Shown one piece after another: positions 1 to 9,184 of a stretch of DNA of 24,834 nucleotides (positions within the stretch are counted from its first letter, which is position 1; each line of letters begins with the position of its first letter). Source of the stretch: an uncultured Christensenellaceae bacterium (lineage in GTDB: Bacteria; Bacillota; Clostridia; Christensenellales; Pumilibacteraceae); NCBI GenBank assembly GCA_910587805.1, contig CAJUNM010000024.1, positions 1 through 24,834 on the forward strand, in the 5' to 3' direction. The notes under the pieces were generated by a model. It did no database searches, was not told the origin of the DNA, and worked only from the letters and a program-made list of their open reading frames with translations. A program made the position numbers and the translations under genes.

Positions 1-1887
1 CATTGGTTCCAGCCGATGACGGGCATAACCGCCGAAAAGCACGACGGGTTCATACAGCCGACCGAGGGCGGTTCGGTTATAATGAATTTCTCGGGCAAGG
101 AGCTTATCAAGGGCGAGCCTGACGCGTCGAGTTTTCCGTCGGGCGGGTTGCGTTCCACTTTCGAGGCGCGCGGTTACACGGCATGGGATCCAACGAGCTA
201 TGCGTTCGTCAAGGACACCGTATTGTACATACCCACGGCGTTCATATCGTATTCGGGTCAAGTTCTCGACAAAAAAACGCCGCTTTTGCGTTCGATGGAG
301 AGCATAAGCGTTTCGGCAAAGCGTATACTCAAGTTGTTCGGCAAGACTCCCGAGCGCGTCACTACGTCTGTCGGTCCGGAACAAGAATATTTCTTGATCC
401 CCGTGGAACTCTACAAAAAACGTCCCGACCTTATCATTACCGGTCGTACGCTGTTCGGCGCCAAACCGCCGAAAGGTCAGGAACTCGAAGATCATTATTT
501 CGGTAACATCAAAACGAAAGTTCTCGAATATATGGAAGATCTCGATGCGGAGCTATGGAAACTCGGCATACTCGCCAAGACGCGGCATAACGAGGTCGCG
601 CCCGGTCAGCACGAGTTGGCGCCCATATATTCGATGGTGAATATCGCGACGGATCACAATCAGCTCACAATGTCCGTCATGCAAAAGGTGGCGGAGCGGC
701 ACGGTCTCGTGTGCTTGCTGCACGAAAAACCGTTTGCCGGCGTGAACGGTTCGGGCAAGCATAACAACTGGTCGATCTCCACGTCCGACGGCGAAAATCT
801 TTTGGAACCCGGCAAGGACTTAAAGCACAATCTTCAATTCATGCTGTTCTTAACCGCCGTAATAAAGGCCGTCGACGAACATCAGGACCTTTTGCGGCTG
901 TCCGTCGCCACTGCCGGCAACGATCACCGTCTCGGCGCGAACGAAGCGCCGCCCGCTATAATATCCATGTTCCTCGGCGACGAGTTGACCGATCTTCTCG
1001 AGACCGTCGCGTCCGGAAAGGAATACAGCAACCGTTGCGGTAACAAGCTTTCGACGGGCGTCGAGTCCGTTCCCGTAATTTTCGAGGACACCACCGACAG
1101 AAACAGAACTTCGCCGTTCGCGTTCACGGGCAATAAATTCGAGTTCCGCTCGCTCGGTTCGTCGGTCAATATTGCTTGCCCCAACATTATGATAAACGCC
1201 GCCGTAGCCGATGCGCTCAACGAGTTTGCGGATAAGCTCGAAAAAGCGGATAACTTCGACAAGGCGCTCAAAACGCTTATCAAAACGGAATACGTCAAGC
1301 ATAAGCGCATAGTATTCAACGGCAACAACTATGCCGACGAATGGGTAGAGGAAGCGGCGCGCCGCGGGCTGTTGAATCTCAAAGCTACGCCCGAAGCGTT
1401 GTCGTATTATGACCGCAAGGAAAACGTCGAACTGTTCAAACGGCTCAAGATATATACTGCGGAAGAGGTGCGCGCGCGCAAAGAGATACTTCTCGAGAAT
1501 TACTGCAAAGTAATAAGCATAGAAGCGCTCACTATGTGCCAAATAACGCAAAAACAGATATTGCCCGCAGCTGTGGAATTTTCCACCGCGCTTGCGAAAA
1601 ATATAAAGGCGCTCAACGAGCTTGGCATGGAAACGAGCGCGCAAGCGGATATGCTCCGCACCGTTTCGGGGTTGGTAACGAGCGCGTACCGCGCACAGCA
1701 AAAGCTGTCCGAAGCACAGCTCGAGATCAAGAACGAACACGACTTGCAAAGCGCGGCGGATTTCTGCCACGATAACGTGTTTGCGCTCATGCAAGAGCTG
1801 CGCGCATATTGCGACGATCTGGAAACGCTTTTGCCCAAAGACAGGTGGCCGTTCCCTACATACGGCGATCTGCTGCTTTACGTATAA
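1..1887 (+). CDS. glnN: Glutamine synthetase, type III (5' end outside window)
   Basis: This gene makes glutamine from glutamate, ammonia and ATP in the cytoplasm. The frame is open from base 1, where HWFQPMTGITAEKHDGFI is read, a block typical of class III enzymes, so the true start lies upstream and the first ATG in the window (16) is internal. 628 residues are visible; the family usually has about 690-730. Recognisable blocks in order are GPEQEYFLIP, NEVAPGQHELAPIYS (glutamate-binding region), NGSGKHNNWS, GNDHRLGANEAPPAI and NRTSPFAFTGNKFEFRS, all characteristic of GSIII and different from class I. The C-terminal third is the helical extension seen in this class. A strong hairpin terminator follows 15 bases after the stop, so it ends its own transcript. 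Its promoter is not visible. Confidence 0.97.
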   Translation, partial: HWFQPMTGITAEKHDGFIQPTEGGSVIMNFSGKELIKGEPDASSFPSGGLRSTFEARGYTAWDPTSYAFVKDTVLYIPTAFISYSGQVLDKKTPLLRSMESISVSAKRILKLFGKTPERVTTSVGPEQEYFLIPVELYKKRPDLIITGRTLFGAKPPKGQELEDHYFGNIKTKVLEYMEDLDAELWKLGILAKTRHNEVAPGQHELAPIYSMVNIATDHNQLTMSVMQKVAERHGLVCLLHEKPFAGVNGSGKHNNWSISTSDGENLLEPGKDLKHNLQFMLFLTAVIKAVDEHQDLLRLSVATAGNDHRLGANEAPPAIISMFLGDELTDLLETVASGKEYSNRCGNKLSTGVESVPVIFEDTTDRNRTSPFAFTGNKFEFRSLGSSVNIACPNIMINAAVADALNEFADKLEKADNFDKALKTLIKTEYVKHKRIVFNGNNYADEWVEEAARRGLLNLKATPEALSYYDRKENVELFKRLKIYTAEEVRARKEILLENYCKVISIEALTMCQITQKQILPAAVEFSTALAKNIKALNELGMETSAQADMLRTVSGLVTSAYRAQQKLSEAQLEIKNEHDLQSAADFCHDNVFALMQELRAYCDDLETLLPKDRWPFPTYGDLLLYV

Positions 1888-1902
1888 CGAATCATGCAAC
1901 TG

Positions 1903-1929
1903 AAAAGCGCGACGTAGCGTCGCGCTTTT
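1903..1929. terminator. Perfect-stem bidirectional terminator between glnN and a convergent lipoprotein gene
   Basis: A 12 bp perfect inverted repeat (1903-1914 with 1918-1929) has a 3-base loop, TAG. The stem carries AAAA on one side and TTTT on the other around a GC-rich core, so it can work on both strands. It lies between glnN (stop at 1887) and the minus-strand gene whose stop is at 1943, which suits a shared terminator. Confidence 0.88.
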
Positions 1930-1942
1930 GCTATGCGGGATT

Positions 1943-2947
1943 TTATTTTTCAAACGACAGTTCTGTCAATGTGTATTCGGTAAACCGAGTGCGCGTCGTT
2001 TCGGTGTATTCGCTGTACGATATTTTCATCGGTATTTTGCCGTGTGATTTTTCGCTGCCTTCTTCGCCTTGCTTAAACGGGTTTTGCGAGAAGTGCACAA
2101 CGTAAGGCTGTCCCGCTTTCGTCGCGCTCAACGCAATGCTCGTAAAGTAGCACGGCACGGGATAGGTGACTGTTCCGTCATCGGCGGTAACAGGTTCCAC
2201 ACCGAAGTTTTTGACCCAATTTTTGTCGTCGTCGGCAAACACTATGACCGACGGTGATTTTGACGTATTGACTGCAAACGAATAGTTTACGAGCTTGGGT
2301 TTTTTGCCGATAAACGAATCGAACAGATTGACGGCGCTGAAAGACGCTTGCGAGCCTGCGCCCATCTTTGTTGCGCGCGCGAGGTAAAACAGCATTTCGT
2401 TATCGTAGTAGCCGGAGCCGCGCTGTTCTATGTTAAGAGATTTTTCTTCGCCGCTTGCGAGCATTTTTCGCGTCGCGGTATGCGTGCCGAAATAGTCGGC
2501 GGTAACGGTGTACGAAAGATTTTCCACGCCTGCGCGATCGGCAAGCGTTACGTTTTTTTCGGATCTTCTCGCCGCAAGTCCGCTCGACTGAAAATCCACA
2601 TAGCTCGAGATCGTGTCCGTAAGTCCGCGGTCTTTTTCGGGCGCGGAGTCGTTGTACGTTACGGTACTCGTCATTTCTATCTTGGTATAAGGCACGCCTT
2701 CGGCAGTGGTCTCGAAGTTTTCCGTCAGCTCGAAAGTGAGCTTGCCCGTAGCGATCGTTACGTGGCTGTTTTCGTCCGCGGTATCGTATATTGCGGTATC
2801 GAATACGAGCCGCTCGTACGACGCCGCGGAATCATGCCACGGCTTGACTTCGTCGAAAACGACTTTTACGGTCGGAGTGCACGCGCCGAGCAGCGCAACC
2901 GATGCGGCGCAAACTGCGGCGGTTACTTTTTTCGTTGCATTTTTCAT
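1943..2947 (-). CDS. Predicted lipoprotein, function unknown
   Basis: A 334-residue protein with a lipoprotein signal peptide: basic start (MKNATKKV), hydrophobic core, and lipobox LGAC with Cys23, so it should be lipid-anchored on the outer face of the membrane. The rest is a mostly beta-type soluble domain with no motif I recognise; its threonine- and tyrosine-rich strands (for example SYTVTADYFGTHTATRKM) resemble extracellular beta-sandwich proteins. The ATG at 2947 has no Shine-Dalgarno site; instead a -10 box ends 6 bases before it, so the mRNA is probably leaderless. It is divergent from addB and convergent with glnN, so position gives no functional hint. That it is a real lipoprotein is well supported; its role is unknown. 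Confidence 0.85.
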   Translation of the reverse strand: MKNATKKVTAAVCAASVALLGACTPTVKVVFDEVKPWHDSAASYERLVFDTAIYDTADENSHVTIATGKLTFELTENFETTAEGVPYTKIEMTSTVTYNDSAPEKDRGLTDTISSYVDFQSSGLAARRSEKNVTLADRAGVENLSYTVTADYFGTHTATRKMLASGEEKSLNIEQRGSGYYDNEMLFYLARATKMGAGSQASFSAVNLFDSFIGKKPKLVNYSFAVNTSKSPSVIVFADDDKNWVKNFGVEPVTADDGTVTYPVPCYFTSIALSATKAGQPYVVHFSQNPFKQGEEGSEKSHGKIPMKISYSEYTETTRTRFTEYTLTELSFEK

Positions 2948-2953
2948 GTTCGT

Positions 2954-2982
2954 AGTTTAGCACATTTGCGTGTAAATTGCAA
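2954..2982 (-). promoter_or_regulatory. Leaderless sigma-A type promoter for the 1943-2947 lipoprotein gene
   Basis: Read on the minus strand: -35 TTGCAA (2982-2977), 17 bp spacer, -10 TAAACT (2959-2954) preceded by an extended -10 TGC. The -10 ends 6 bases before the ATG at 2947, so the expected +1 is the A of the start codon. Its -35 lies back to back with that of addB, 18 bp away. Confidence 0.72.
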
Positions 2983-3000
2983 TCGTTTTGCCGAATGTAC

Positions 3001-3029
3001 TTGCTTTTCGGAAAAATCGGTTATATAAT
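3001..3029 (+). promoter_or_regulatory. Leaderless sigma-A type promoter for addB
   Basis: -35 TTGCTT (3001-3006), 17 bp spacer, perfect -10 TATAAT (3024-3029). The ATG used for addB begins at 3036, exactly 6 bases later, so +1 should fall on the start codon. No Shine-Dalgarno sequence exists between the promoter and the ATG. Confidence 0.8.
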
Positions 3030-3035
3030 GGACGT

Positions 3036-5813
3036 ATGCTTGAGAGTAAAAACAAAAGAACGGTCGTTTGCGATTCGCATCCGGATGCGCTCGACAGGCT
3101 TAAAGAGCAAATGTCCGCCGTCGCGTTCGATCCGAACGACTATTACATAATACTTACGCCCGATAGGTATACGCTCGGAGTGGAGCAAAAGCTGTTTCGA
3201 GGCGGCGGCTCGATAAATTGCGAGGTGCTCACGCTGTCGCGTTTATGCAGACGCGTATTGCCCAAAGGTAAAGCTTTATCGCGCGAGGGCAGCGTTATGC
3301 TCGTATCGCGCGCTATCAAAAACGTTAAAGACAAACTTGTGTTTTACAAAAACGCCGTAAGGTATTACGATTTCGCGCGGTCTGTGCTCGAAACGCTGTT
3401 GCAGATCGGTGCGTCGGGATTAACGCCGTCGGATATAGAAGCGACGGGCGCGACTGCCGGTAAACTTTCCGATCTTGCGCTCATTGCCGAGGAGTACGAC
3501 AGACTGAAGTCGGGTTGCAGCGACGCGACCGACAGACTGCGCGAGCTGATCGCCGCGGCAAGCGACAGCGAGCTTGTTAAAAGATCGCATATGATCGCTA
3601 TAGGCTATTCCGATCCGACAAAGCTTAACAGAGACGTTTTCGACGCGCTCGCTCGGTCATGCAAAAGCTTTACGCTTTATGAAGCGACGCGGCAGACGAG
3701 CGTTTCGCGCCGCGATAAAATCGACGTGTTCGTTGCGTCCGACAGAATAACGCAGTATAAAAAAATCGCGGCGGATATACGGAATTACGCTATAGACGGG
3801 GGCAGGTACGGCGACGTATCGGTGATATGCCCCGAGCCGCGCGCGCTTGTGCGCATACTCGGCGAGTACGGAATACGGTTCTATGCCGAAACGAGCGTGC
3901 CGCTTGCCGAAACGTCTCCGACTGCCGCATTGCGCGCGCTGTACGGTTTGCGCGAACCCAATGCCGACGATCTGATCGCGTTGTGTAAAAACCCGTATTC
4001 GGGATGCGACCGCGCAGACGCCGAAAAACTGCAAAACTATTTGTCCGAACGCGGGATAGCGCGCGGCGTGTTAAATATCGGCATAGACGACGAGCGCGCG
4101 CGCCGAGCGCGTGATACGGCAAAGAATCTCGTAGAGCTTTTTCACGGCGAAAAAACCGAAACGGACGAAAAAGAGCCGCGAACCGCAAAATTCGCCGAGA
4201 GCGTTAGGGCGGTAATCGGCAAGGCGGATTTCGAGGGCGTGCAAACACGGCTCGGCATGTCGGATTATGCTACCGACGTGTTGCAGCCGATCGACGAATT
4301 GCTCGCGCTTTTGGACAGTTACGGTACGGGCGCGTTCGACGGAGACGCAGAGGCGTTCTTTTCGGCGGCGCGTTCCGCAGAGGTCAAGTCTTTGCCGCGT
4401 TACGGCGATTGCGTAACTGTGTGTCAGCCAAGCTCGTTGCGAATGACGCGGTGTAAAAGACTGTATGTCGTCGATTTCAACGACGGTGTTTTGCCGTGCG
4501 TGACTTTGGATACGGGCTTGATCGGCGACGCGGAAATACACGCCGTGCGCGACAGGATAGAACCGACCGCGCGAGAAAAGAACAGGCGCGACGCCGCGGA
4601 GCTGGCGGCGGTCATAAACAATGCCGAGAGCGTATATTGTTCGTATTGCACCGCGGAAGGCGGACGGTCGGCGCTGCTTGCCGCCGCCGATACCGCAGAA
4701 CATAGATCCGAGGATGCGGACGCGTTGCTGATGCGTTCGGATGACCCGAGCGAGATAGCGTACTATGCGTGCGCCGAATCCGCCGCGCGCGAGCTTGCCG
4801 CAAGAAAGGCTACGAAGTATTCCGCGTCGCTCGATTCGGCGGCTGGGGATATAAAGAAAGCCTCGGGTTTTGTGAACAATGTGGGTTCGGTCACACTGCG
4901 TTCGCTTTCCGCGAGCGAACTGTCGGCGTGGTTTTCGTGCCCTTATAAGCGGTTTTTGAAGTATACTGTGGGCGTAGGCGAGCGCAAACGCGACAAAGTG
5001 GCTGCGCTCGATTTCGGCATTATAATGCACTCGTTCATGGAATCGCTCGTAAACGAGTACGAACGCGACGGAGATATGGATTGCTCGGAAACGCACGTGC
5101 GCGAGCTTGTAAACGCCGCGCTCGAAAAAAGCGAGATCGAACTTACCGATGACGATGCGCTGTTATACGAGCGCATGCTGTCGGACGCGCGGCGGTTTGC
5201 GCTCGACAATAAAACAGTGATAGAGCGCGGGAAGTTCGTGCCGAAGTTTGCCGAACGCGAGTTCGAGGGCGATATTGCGCTCGGCGCGGCGCAAGTGCCG
5301 TTCAAAGGAAAGATAGACCGCATAGACGTTTGCGGCGACAAAGCGCGTATAATAGATTATAAGACGAACAGCGGCAAACGTTTCGACGTCAAAAGCTGTA
5401 TCGACGGTACGGATATGCAGTTGCCGCTCTATGCCGCCGCAGTGCCCGATTACGACGTAGTCGGATTTTTCTATATGCCGATGCGCCCCGAATACAACGC
5501 CAAAGGCGAGCTTTTGAGCGGCGCGTTCGTCAAGGACGTGGAATTGGCAAAAGCGTTCGACAGCGGGATAGAGTGCGGCGAGCAGCCGCCCGTTATAAAA
5601 GCGCGGTTGACAGTAAACGGCGCGGCGTTCAAAAATCCGTCCGCTACGGTTATGGACTATTCCGATTTCGAGCGGCTCAAAAATATGTGCGTCGCCGCGG
5701 CGGGGGTTGCCGCGGACGAGATAGCGTGCGGATATATCGAGCGTTCGCCAGCAGACGGCGCATGCGTTTATTGTCCGTACGGCGCGCTGTGCTCGGACAA
5801 GCGGTCGAGGTAG
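3036..5813 (+). CDS. addB: AddB-like subunit of the AddAB helicase-nuclease
   Basis: This is the B subunit of the AddAB (RexAB) complex, which resects double-strand breaks and loads recombinase. The protein has 925 residues, shorter than B. subtilis AddB (about 1166). The N-terminal part shows the AddB pattern YYIILTPDRYTLGVEQKLF followed by a beta strand and a SRLCRRVL helix. The C-terminal PD-(D/E)XK nuclease is intact: FGIIMHSFMESL, GKIDRID and IIDYKT with Asp774 and Lys776. Cys635 in FSCPYKRF plus Cys910, Cys913 and Cys919 (CVYCPYGALC) match the 4Fe-4S staple of AddB nucleases. The expected N-terminal Walker A is not seen; the first strand runs RTVVCDSHPDALDRL. The frame continues upstream to 2988, but ATG 3036 is preferred because a consensus promoter sits just before it. 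addA follows after 5 bases. Confidence 0.92.
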   Translation: MLESKNKRTVVCDSHPDALDRLKEQMSAVAFDPNDYYIILTPDRYTLGVEQKLFRGGGSINCEVLTLSRLCRRVLPKGKALSREGSVMLVSRAIKNVKDKLVFYKNAVRYYDFARSVLETLLQIGASGLTPSDIEATGATAGKLSDLALIAEEYDRLKSGCSDATDRLRELIAAASDSELVKRSHMIAIGYSDPTKLNRDVFDALARSCKSFTLYEATRQTSVSRRDKIDVFVASDRITQYKKIAADIRNYAIDGGRYGDVSVICPEPRALVRILGEYGIRFYAETSVPLAETSPTAALRALYGLREPNADDLIALCKNPYSGCDRADAEKLQNYLSERGIARGVLNIGIDDERARRARDTAKNLVELFHGEKTETDEKEPRTAKFAESVRAVIGKADFEGVQTRLGMSDYATDVLQPIDELLALLDSYGTGAFDGDAEAFFSAARSAEVKSLPRYGDCVTVCQPSSLRMTRCKRLYVVDFNDGVLPCVTLDTGLIGDAEIHAVRDRIEPTAREKNRRDAAELAAVINNAESVYCSYCTAEGGRSALLAAADTAEHRSEDADALLMRSDDPSEIAYYACAESAARELAARKATKYSASLDSAAGDIKKASGFVNNVGSVTLRSLSASELSAWFSCPYKRFLKYTVGVGERKRDKVAALDFGIIMHSFMESLVNEYERDGDMDCSETHVRELVNAALEKSEIELTDDDALLYERMLSDARRFALDNKTVIERGKFVPKFAEREFEGDIALGAAQVPFKGKIDRIDVCGDKARIIDYKTNSGKRFDVKSCIDGTDMQLPLYAAAVPDYDVVGFFYMPMRPEYNAKGELLSGAFVKDVELAKAFDSGIECGEQPPVIKARLTVNGAAFKNPSATVMDYSDFERLKNMCVAAAGVAADEIACGYIERSPADGACVYCPYGALCSDKRSR

Positions 5814-5818
5814 CGGCG

Positions 5819-8800
5819 ATGGGCAGAGTCGAATTTACGAAAGAACAACAAGCCGCCGTATACGGCGTTGGCAATACGATAGTTTCGGCAGGCGCGGGCA
5901 GCGGCAAGACAGCCGTCATGATCGAGCGCATAACCGAAAAGCTCAAAGCCGGCAAGAGCTTGGAAAATATGCTCATCGTCACGTTCACGCGCGCAGCGGC
6001 TGCGGACATCAAGGTAAAACTCGTCGAAAAGCTCAAGGACTTGCGCAAAACGCATCCCGCGGCGGCGCAAGCCGCGCTCGAGGCTTTGCCCGTGTCCGAT
6101 ATCGGCACGTTGCACGGGTTTTGTCAGAGGCTGATAAAAACGTATTTTTATGCGGCGGGCGTCGATCCTTCGGCGGTCGTTTGCGAAGACGGCGAGGCGA
6201 AAATATACAAGCGCGCTGCCGTGCGTGCGGCTGTGGCTGAAGCGCTATGTTCGGGCGATGTGCCGCTGCGCACGATGTACGACGCGCTGCGCATGAAAAA
6301 GTCCGACGATGCGTTTATAGAAACGATCGAGAACATAGTCGATTATGCGCTGTCCACTCCCGATCCCGACGCTTATCTGTCGCGTCGCGTGTCCGATGCG
6401 GATAACCTTGCGGAGCTGAAACGCATGTTTGCCGAAAAACATGCCGCGCTTGCCGAAAAATTGCAGAGGCTTGCGGAATGGGCGAGAGAGATTAAAGCCG
6501 AGAAATTCGTTTCGGCATGCGGCGTGCTGTGCGAAGTGATCTCTTGCAGACAGTCGGCGGACGCAGTGCCGAAAACTTCGGTGAGTGCAAAGGCGGACGT
6601 CGCGCTTATAGCGTTTAACGAAGAATACAAGCAGGTCAAGACCGATTGTAAAACTTTCGTCGAGGAGTGCGACGTCGCTCGGGCGGCGTCGCTCGTCGAC
6701 AGCGCGCCGTATTCCGAAGCGCTGTGCGCGCTCGCGCGCGACGCGATCGACAAGTACGCCAATAAAAAAGCCGCGCTCGGCAAGCTCGATTATTCCGATC
6801 TCGAACACGGCGCGCGCCGCGTATTGTCCGACGTCTCATGCAGAGCCGCGCTGCGTCAAAAGATCGAGTACGTGTTTATAGACGAGTTTCAAGACGTCAA
6901 TCCGTTGCAAGCAAGTATCGCGGACGAGCTGGAAGCGCTCGGCGCGGAGATGTTTTTGGTGGGCGATATAAAGCAGTCGATATACGGTTTTCGCAGATGC
7001 AGCCCCGAACATTTCGCGCAAAAGCTCAAGGCGGAGAACTATACGAGCGTTGCGCTCGCGCGCAATTTCCGTTCGTCTCGCGCCGTGGTCGATCTCGTGA
7101 ACGACGTGTTCGCGGGGCTTATGACCGAGGACTTCGGCGGCGTCGAGTACGACGACGAAAAACAGAAACTGATAGCGAGAGCGGACGCGCCGACGGGCGG
7201 GGCGGGGCTGTTTTACGTGGATTGTCAAAACGCCGAAAGCGAGGGAGAAACCGACGGCGGTGTTTATTCGGTCATGCGCGCCGACGAGCGCGCCGAAATA
7301 AACGCAGAAGCGGTTTTCGTTGCGGAGCGTATACTCGAGTATATGGCGGAAGACAAGACCCGAGCGTATAAAAACGTAGCGGTGCTTGTGCGCGGAATGG
7401 GAACGAAGTTCTGCGACGATCTGAAACGCTTGTTTGAAAAATACGGCATACCGGCGCGGTTCGGTAAAAATCCGAGTCTGAATGTTTGTCCCGAAGCGGT
7501 GTGTCTTTTGGATATTTTGCGCTGTACGGACAATCGTTACGACGATCTTGCGCTTTATACCGCATTGCGTTCGCCGATGGGCGGCTTCTCCGATTGCGAG
7601 CTGATGGAGATAGCGCGAGTAGGTGGCGCGATAGCCGCAAAAACGAGCGGCGGTAAGCGCGTGAGCTTTTGGCAGAAAGCGGAAGCTTACCGCGGCGAAC
7701 TCGAGCCGCGGCTGCGTGCGTTTTATGCCGCGCGCTCTCGGATAGCGGAGTTCGCTCAAACCCGCGACGCCGCGGAAACGCTCGGAAAGATAACTGCGGA
7801 TTTTGCGTATTTTCCGTACGTATACGAGAATTTCGGCGCGGACGCCGCGGGGAACGTGCAGGCGCTTATAAACGCCGCCGTCGGGTTCGACGTGCATGCG
7901 TTTATAAAGCGTTGCGACGATACGGGTTTCGAGCTTACATCGAGCGGCGCGGGCGACGCCGTGTCGGTTATGACGGTGCACGCATCCAAAGGCCTCGAGT
8001 TCGACTTTTGCATAGTTGCCGATACCGCGCACAAATTCAATCTTTCCGATGCGACCGACAGAGTGATAGTGTCGGAGCGCGGCGTGTCGGTAAAGATCCC
8101 CGACGCAGAGACCAAAACGCTCAAGCCGAGCGTGCCGTGGCTTGTGGAAAACCGCAAGATACCGCTAAAGCTCAAGCAGGAAGAATTGCGGTTGCTGTAC
8201 GTTGCGCTTACCCGCGCCAAAAACGGACTTGTTGTATGCGGACGCGACAAACTGCAAAAAGGCATGCAAAGCATGCTGTCGTTCATGCGCGACCGCGTGC
8301 CCGCAGAGCGCGTGACGCCTAAGGTGCGCGAACATACGGCGCAGACCGAGGATATGCGTTCGGACGAGGTGGAAAAAGCCGTCGCCGAAAAATGCAACGC
8401 GCATTACGGCTATCGCGATGCGCCGGTAAAACGAAGCGTCACGTCTATAGCGGAACTTTCGGGACACGGAGAAGACGAGAGCGCATTCGTTCCCGTCATG
8501 TTCGATGACGGGTTCGATACCGCCGTGCAAATGCCGAAGTCGGATACCGACGAGCGTACGCTCGGCACGCTGTATCATAAAGCTATGGAACTTCTCGATT
8601 TTGCCGCGCCCGATTTTTCCGTATTGAGCGGAGCGGACGGCATGGATCGATTGGATAGATCGACGCTTATGCGCGCGGCGGAAACGCTCGAAAAAGTGAC
8701 GCGCGGCGCGACTCACGTGTTTAAGGAGCGGTATTTTATAGCCGATCTGCCAATAGAAGAGTCTTTTACCGACGGCGACGGCAGCATGGCGGCTGAGAGC

Positions 8801-9031
8801 ACGGACACGCTCGTGCAAGGCGTTATAGACTTGCTCGTGTTATACGCCGACGGCAGCGCCGCCGTAGTCGATTACAAGACCACAAAGCCGAAGAGCCTGT
8901 TCACCGACGCATATAAAAAACAGCTCGAACTATATGCTCGAGCCGTGGAAAAAAGCACGGGGTATAACGTGAAAAACACGTATTTATATTCTTTCGTCAA
9001 TAACGCATTGTACGACGTTAAAATCAAGTGA
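5819..9031 (+). CDS. addA: AddA-like helicase-nuclease subunit A
   Basis: This is the UvrD-type 3'-5' helicase plus nuclease subunit that pairs with AddB. It has 1070 residues against about 1230 in B. subtilis. SF1 helicase motifs appear in order: Walker A SAGAGSGKT (23-31), LIVTFTRAAAADIK, GTLHGFCQ, Walker B VFIDEFQD (Asp355), VGDIKQSIYGFRR (about 381-393), LARNFRSSRAVV, TVHASKGLEF (from 719) and YVALTRAK (from 794). The C-terminal nuclease has LGTLYHKAMELLDF and AAVVDYKTTKP with Asp1018 and Lys1020, then QLELYARAVE. An upstream in-frame ATG at 5573 lies inside addB; ATG 5819 is chosen because CGAGGTAG sits about 7 bases before it, overlapping the addB stop, and because the family begins with a short FTKEQQAAV segment. 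It is co-transcribed and probably translationally coupled with addB. Confidence 0.96.
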   Translation: MGRVEFTKEQQAAVYGVGNTIVSAGAGSGKTAVMIERITEKLKAGKSLENMLIVTFTRAAAADIKVKLVEKLKDLRKTHPAAAQAALEALPVSDIGTLHGFCQRLIKTYFYAAGVDPSAVVCEDGEAKIYKRAAVRAAVAEALCSGDVPLRTMYDALRMKKSDDAFIETIENIVDYALSTPDPDAYLSRRVSDADNLAELKRMFAEKHAALAEKLQRLAEWAREIKAEKFVSACGVLCEVISCRQSADAVPKTSVSAKADVALIAFNEEYKQVKTDCKTFVEECDVARAASLVDSAPYSEALCALARDAIDKYANKKAALGKLDYSDLEHGARRVLSDVSCRAALRQKIEYVFIDEFQDVNPLQASIADELEALGAEMFLVGDIKQSIYGFRRCSPEHFAQKLKAENYTSVALARNFRSSRAVVDLVNDVFAGLMTEDFGGVEYDDEKQKLIARADAPTGGAGLFYVDCQNAESEGETDGGVYSVMRADERAEINAEAVFVAERILEYMAEDKTRAYKNVAVLVRGMGTKFCDDLKRLFEKYGIPARFGKNPSLNVCPEAVCLLDILRCTDNRYDDLALYTALRSPMGGFSDCELMEIARVGGAIAAKTSGGKRVSFWQKAEAYRGELEPRLRAFYAARSRIAEFAQTRDAAETLGKITADFAYFPYVYENFGADAAGNVQALINAAVGFDVHAFIKRCDDTGFELTSSGAGDAVSVMTVHASKGLEFDFCIVADTAHKFNLSDATDRVIVSERGVSVKIPDAETKTLKPSVPWLVENRKIPLKLKQEELRLLYVALTRAKNGLVVCGRDKLQKGMQSMLSFMRDRVPAERVTPKVREHTAQTEDMRSDEVEKAVAEKCNAHYGYRDAPVKRSVTSIAELSGHGEDESAFVPVMFDDGFDTAVQMPKSDTDERTLGTLYHKAMELLDFAAPDFSVLSGADGMDRLDRSTLMRAAETLEKVTRGATHVFKERYFIADLPIEESFTDGDGSMAAESTDTLVQGVIDLLVLYADGSAAVVDYKTTKPKSLFTDAYKKQLELYARAVEKSTGYNVKNTYLYSFVNNALYDVKIK

Positions 9032-9184
9032 AAGAGCTTGACGGTTTAGTTCCGCTCTAAATCTTTAATCAAATTTTAATGTGAATGTAATGGCTTTATT
9101 ACGCGAGATGTACTATAATATAGTTGAAGAAACGCCGAAGCGAGATTTATACCTATATCATATCGGTATCGCACGGTTCGGTCG

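Noticed and set aside
850..1953. 367-residue open frame antisense to glnN
   Set aside because: It mirrors the codon pattern of a well-conserved glutamine synthetase and its product is Arg/Tyr/Phe-rich without domains; the frame exists because stop codons are rare opposite this codon usage.
4071..5096. 341-residue open frame antisense to addB
   Set aside because: The sense strand encodes a conserved nuclease subunit; the antisense product is extremely Arg-rich.
9032..9184. Possible promoter (TATAAT at 9114-9119) between the convergent addA and yyaC genes
   Set aside because: No matching -35 lies 16-18 bases upstream and no gene follows on that strand. The imperfect ATACC/GGTAT hairpin nearby lacks a T-run, so I see no supported feature in this interval.
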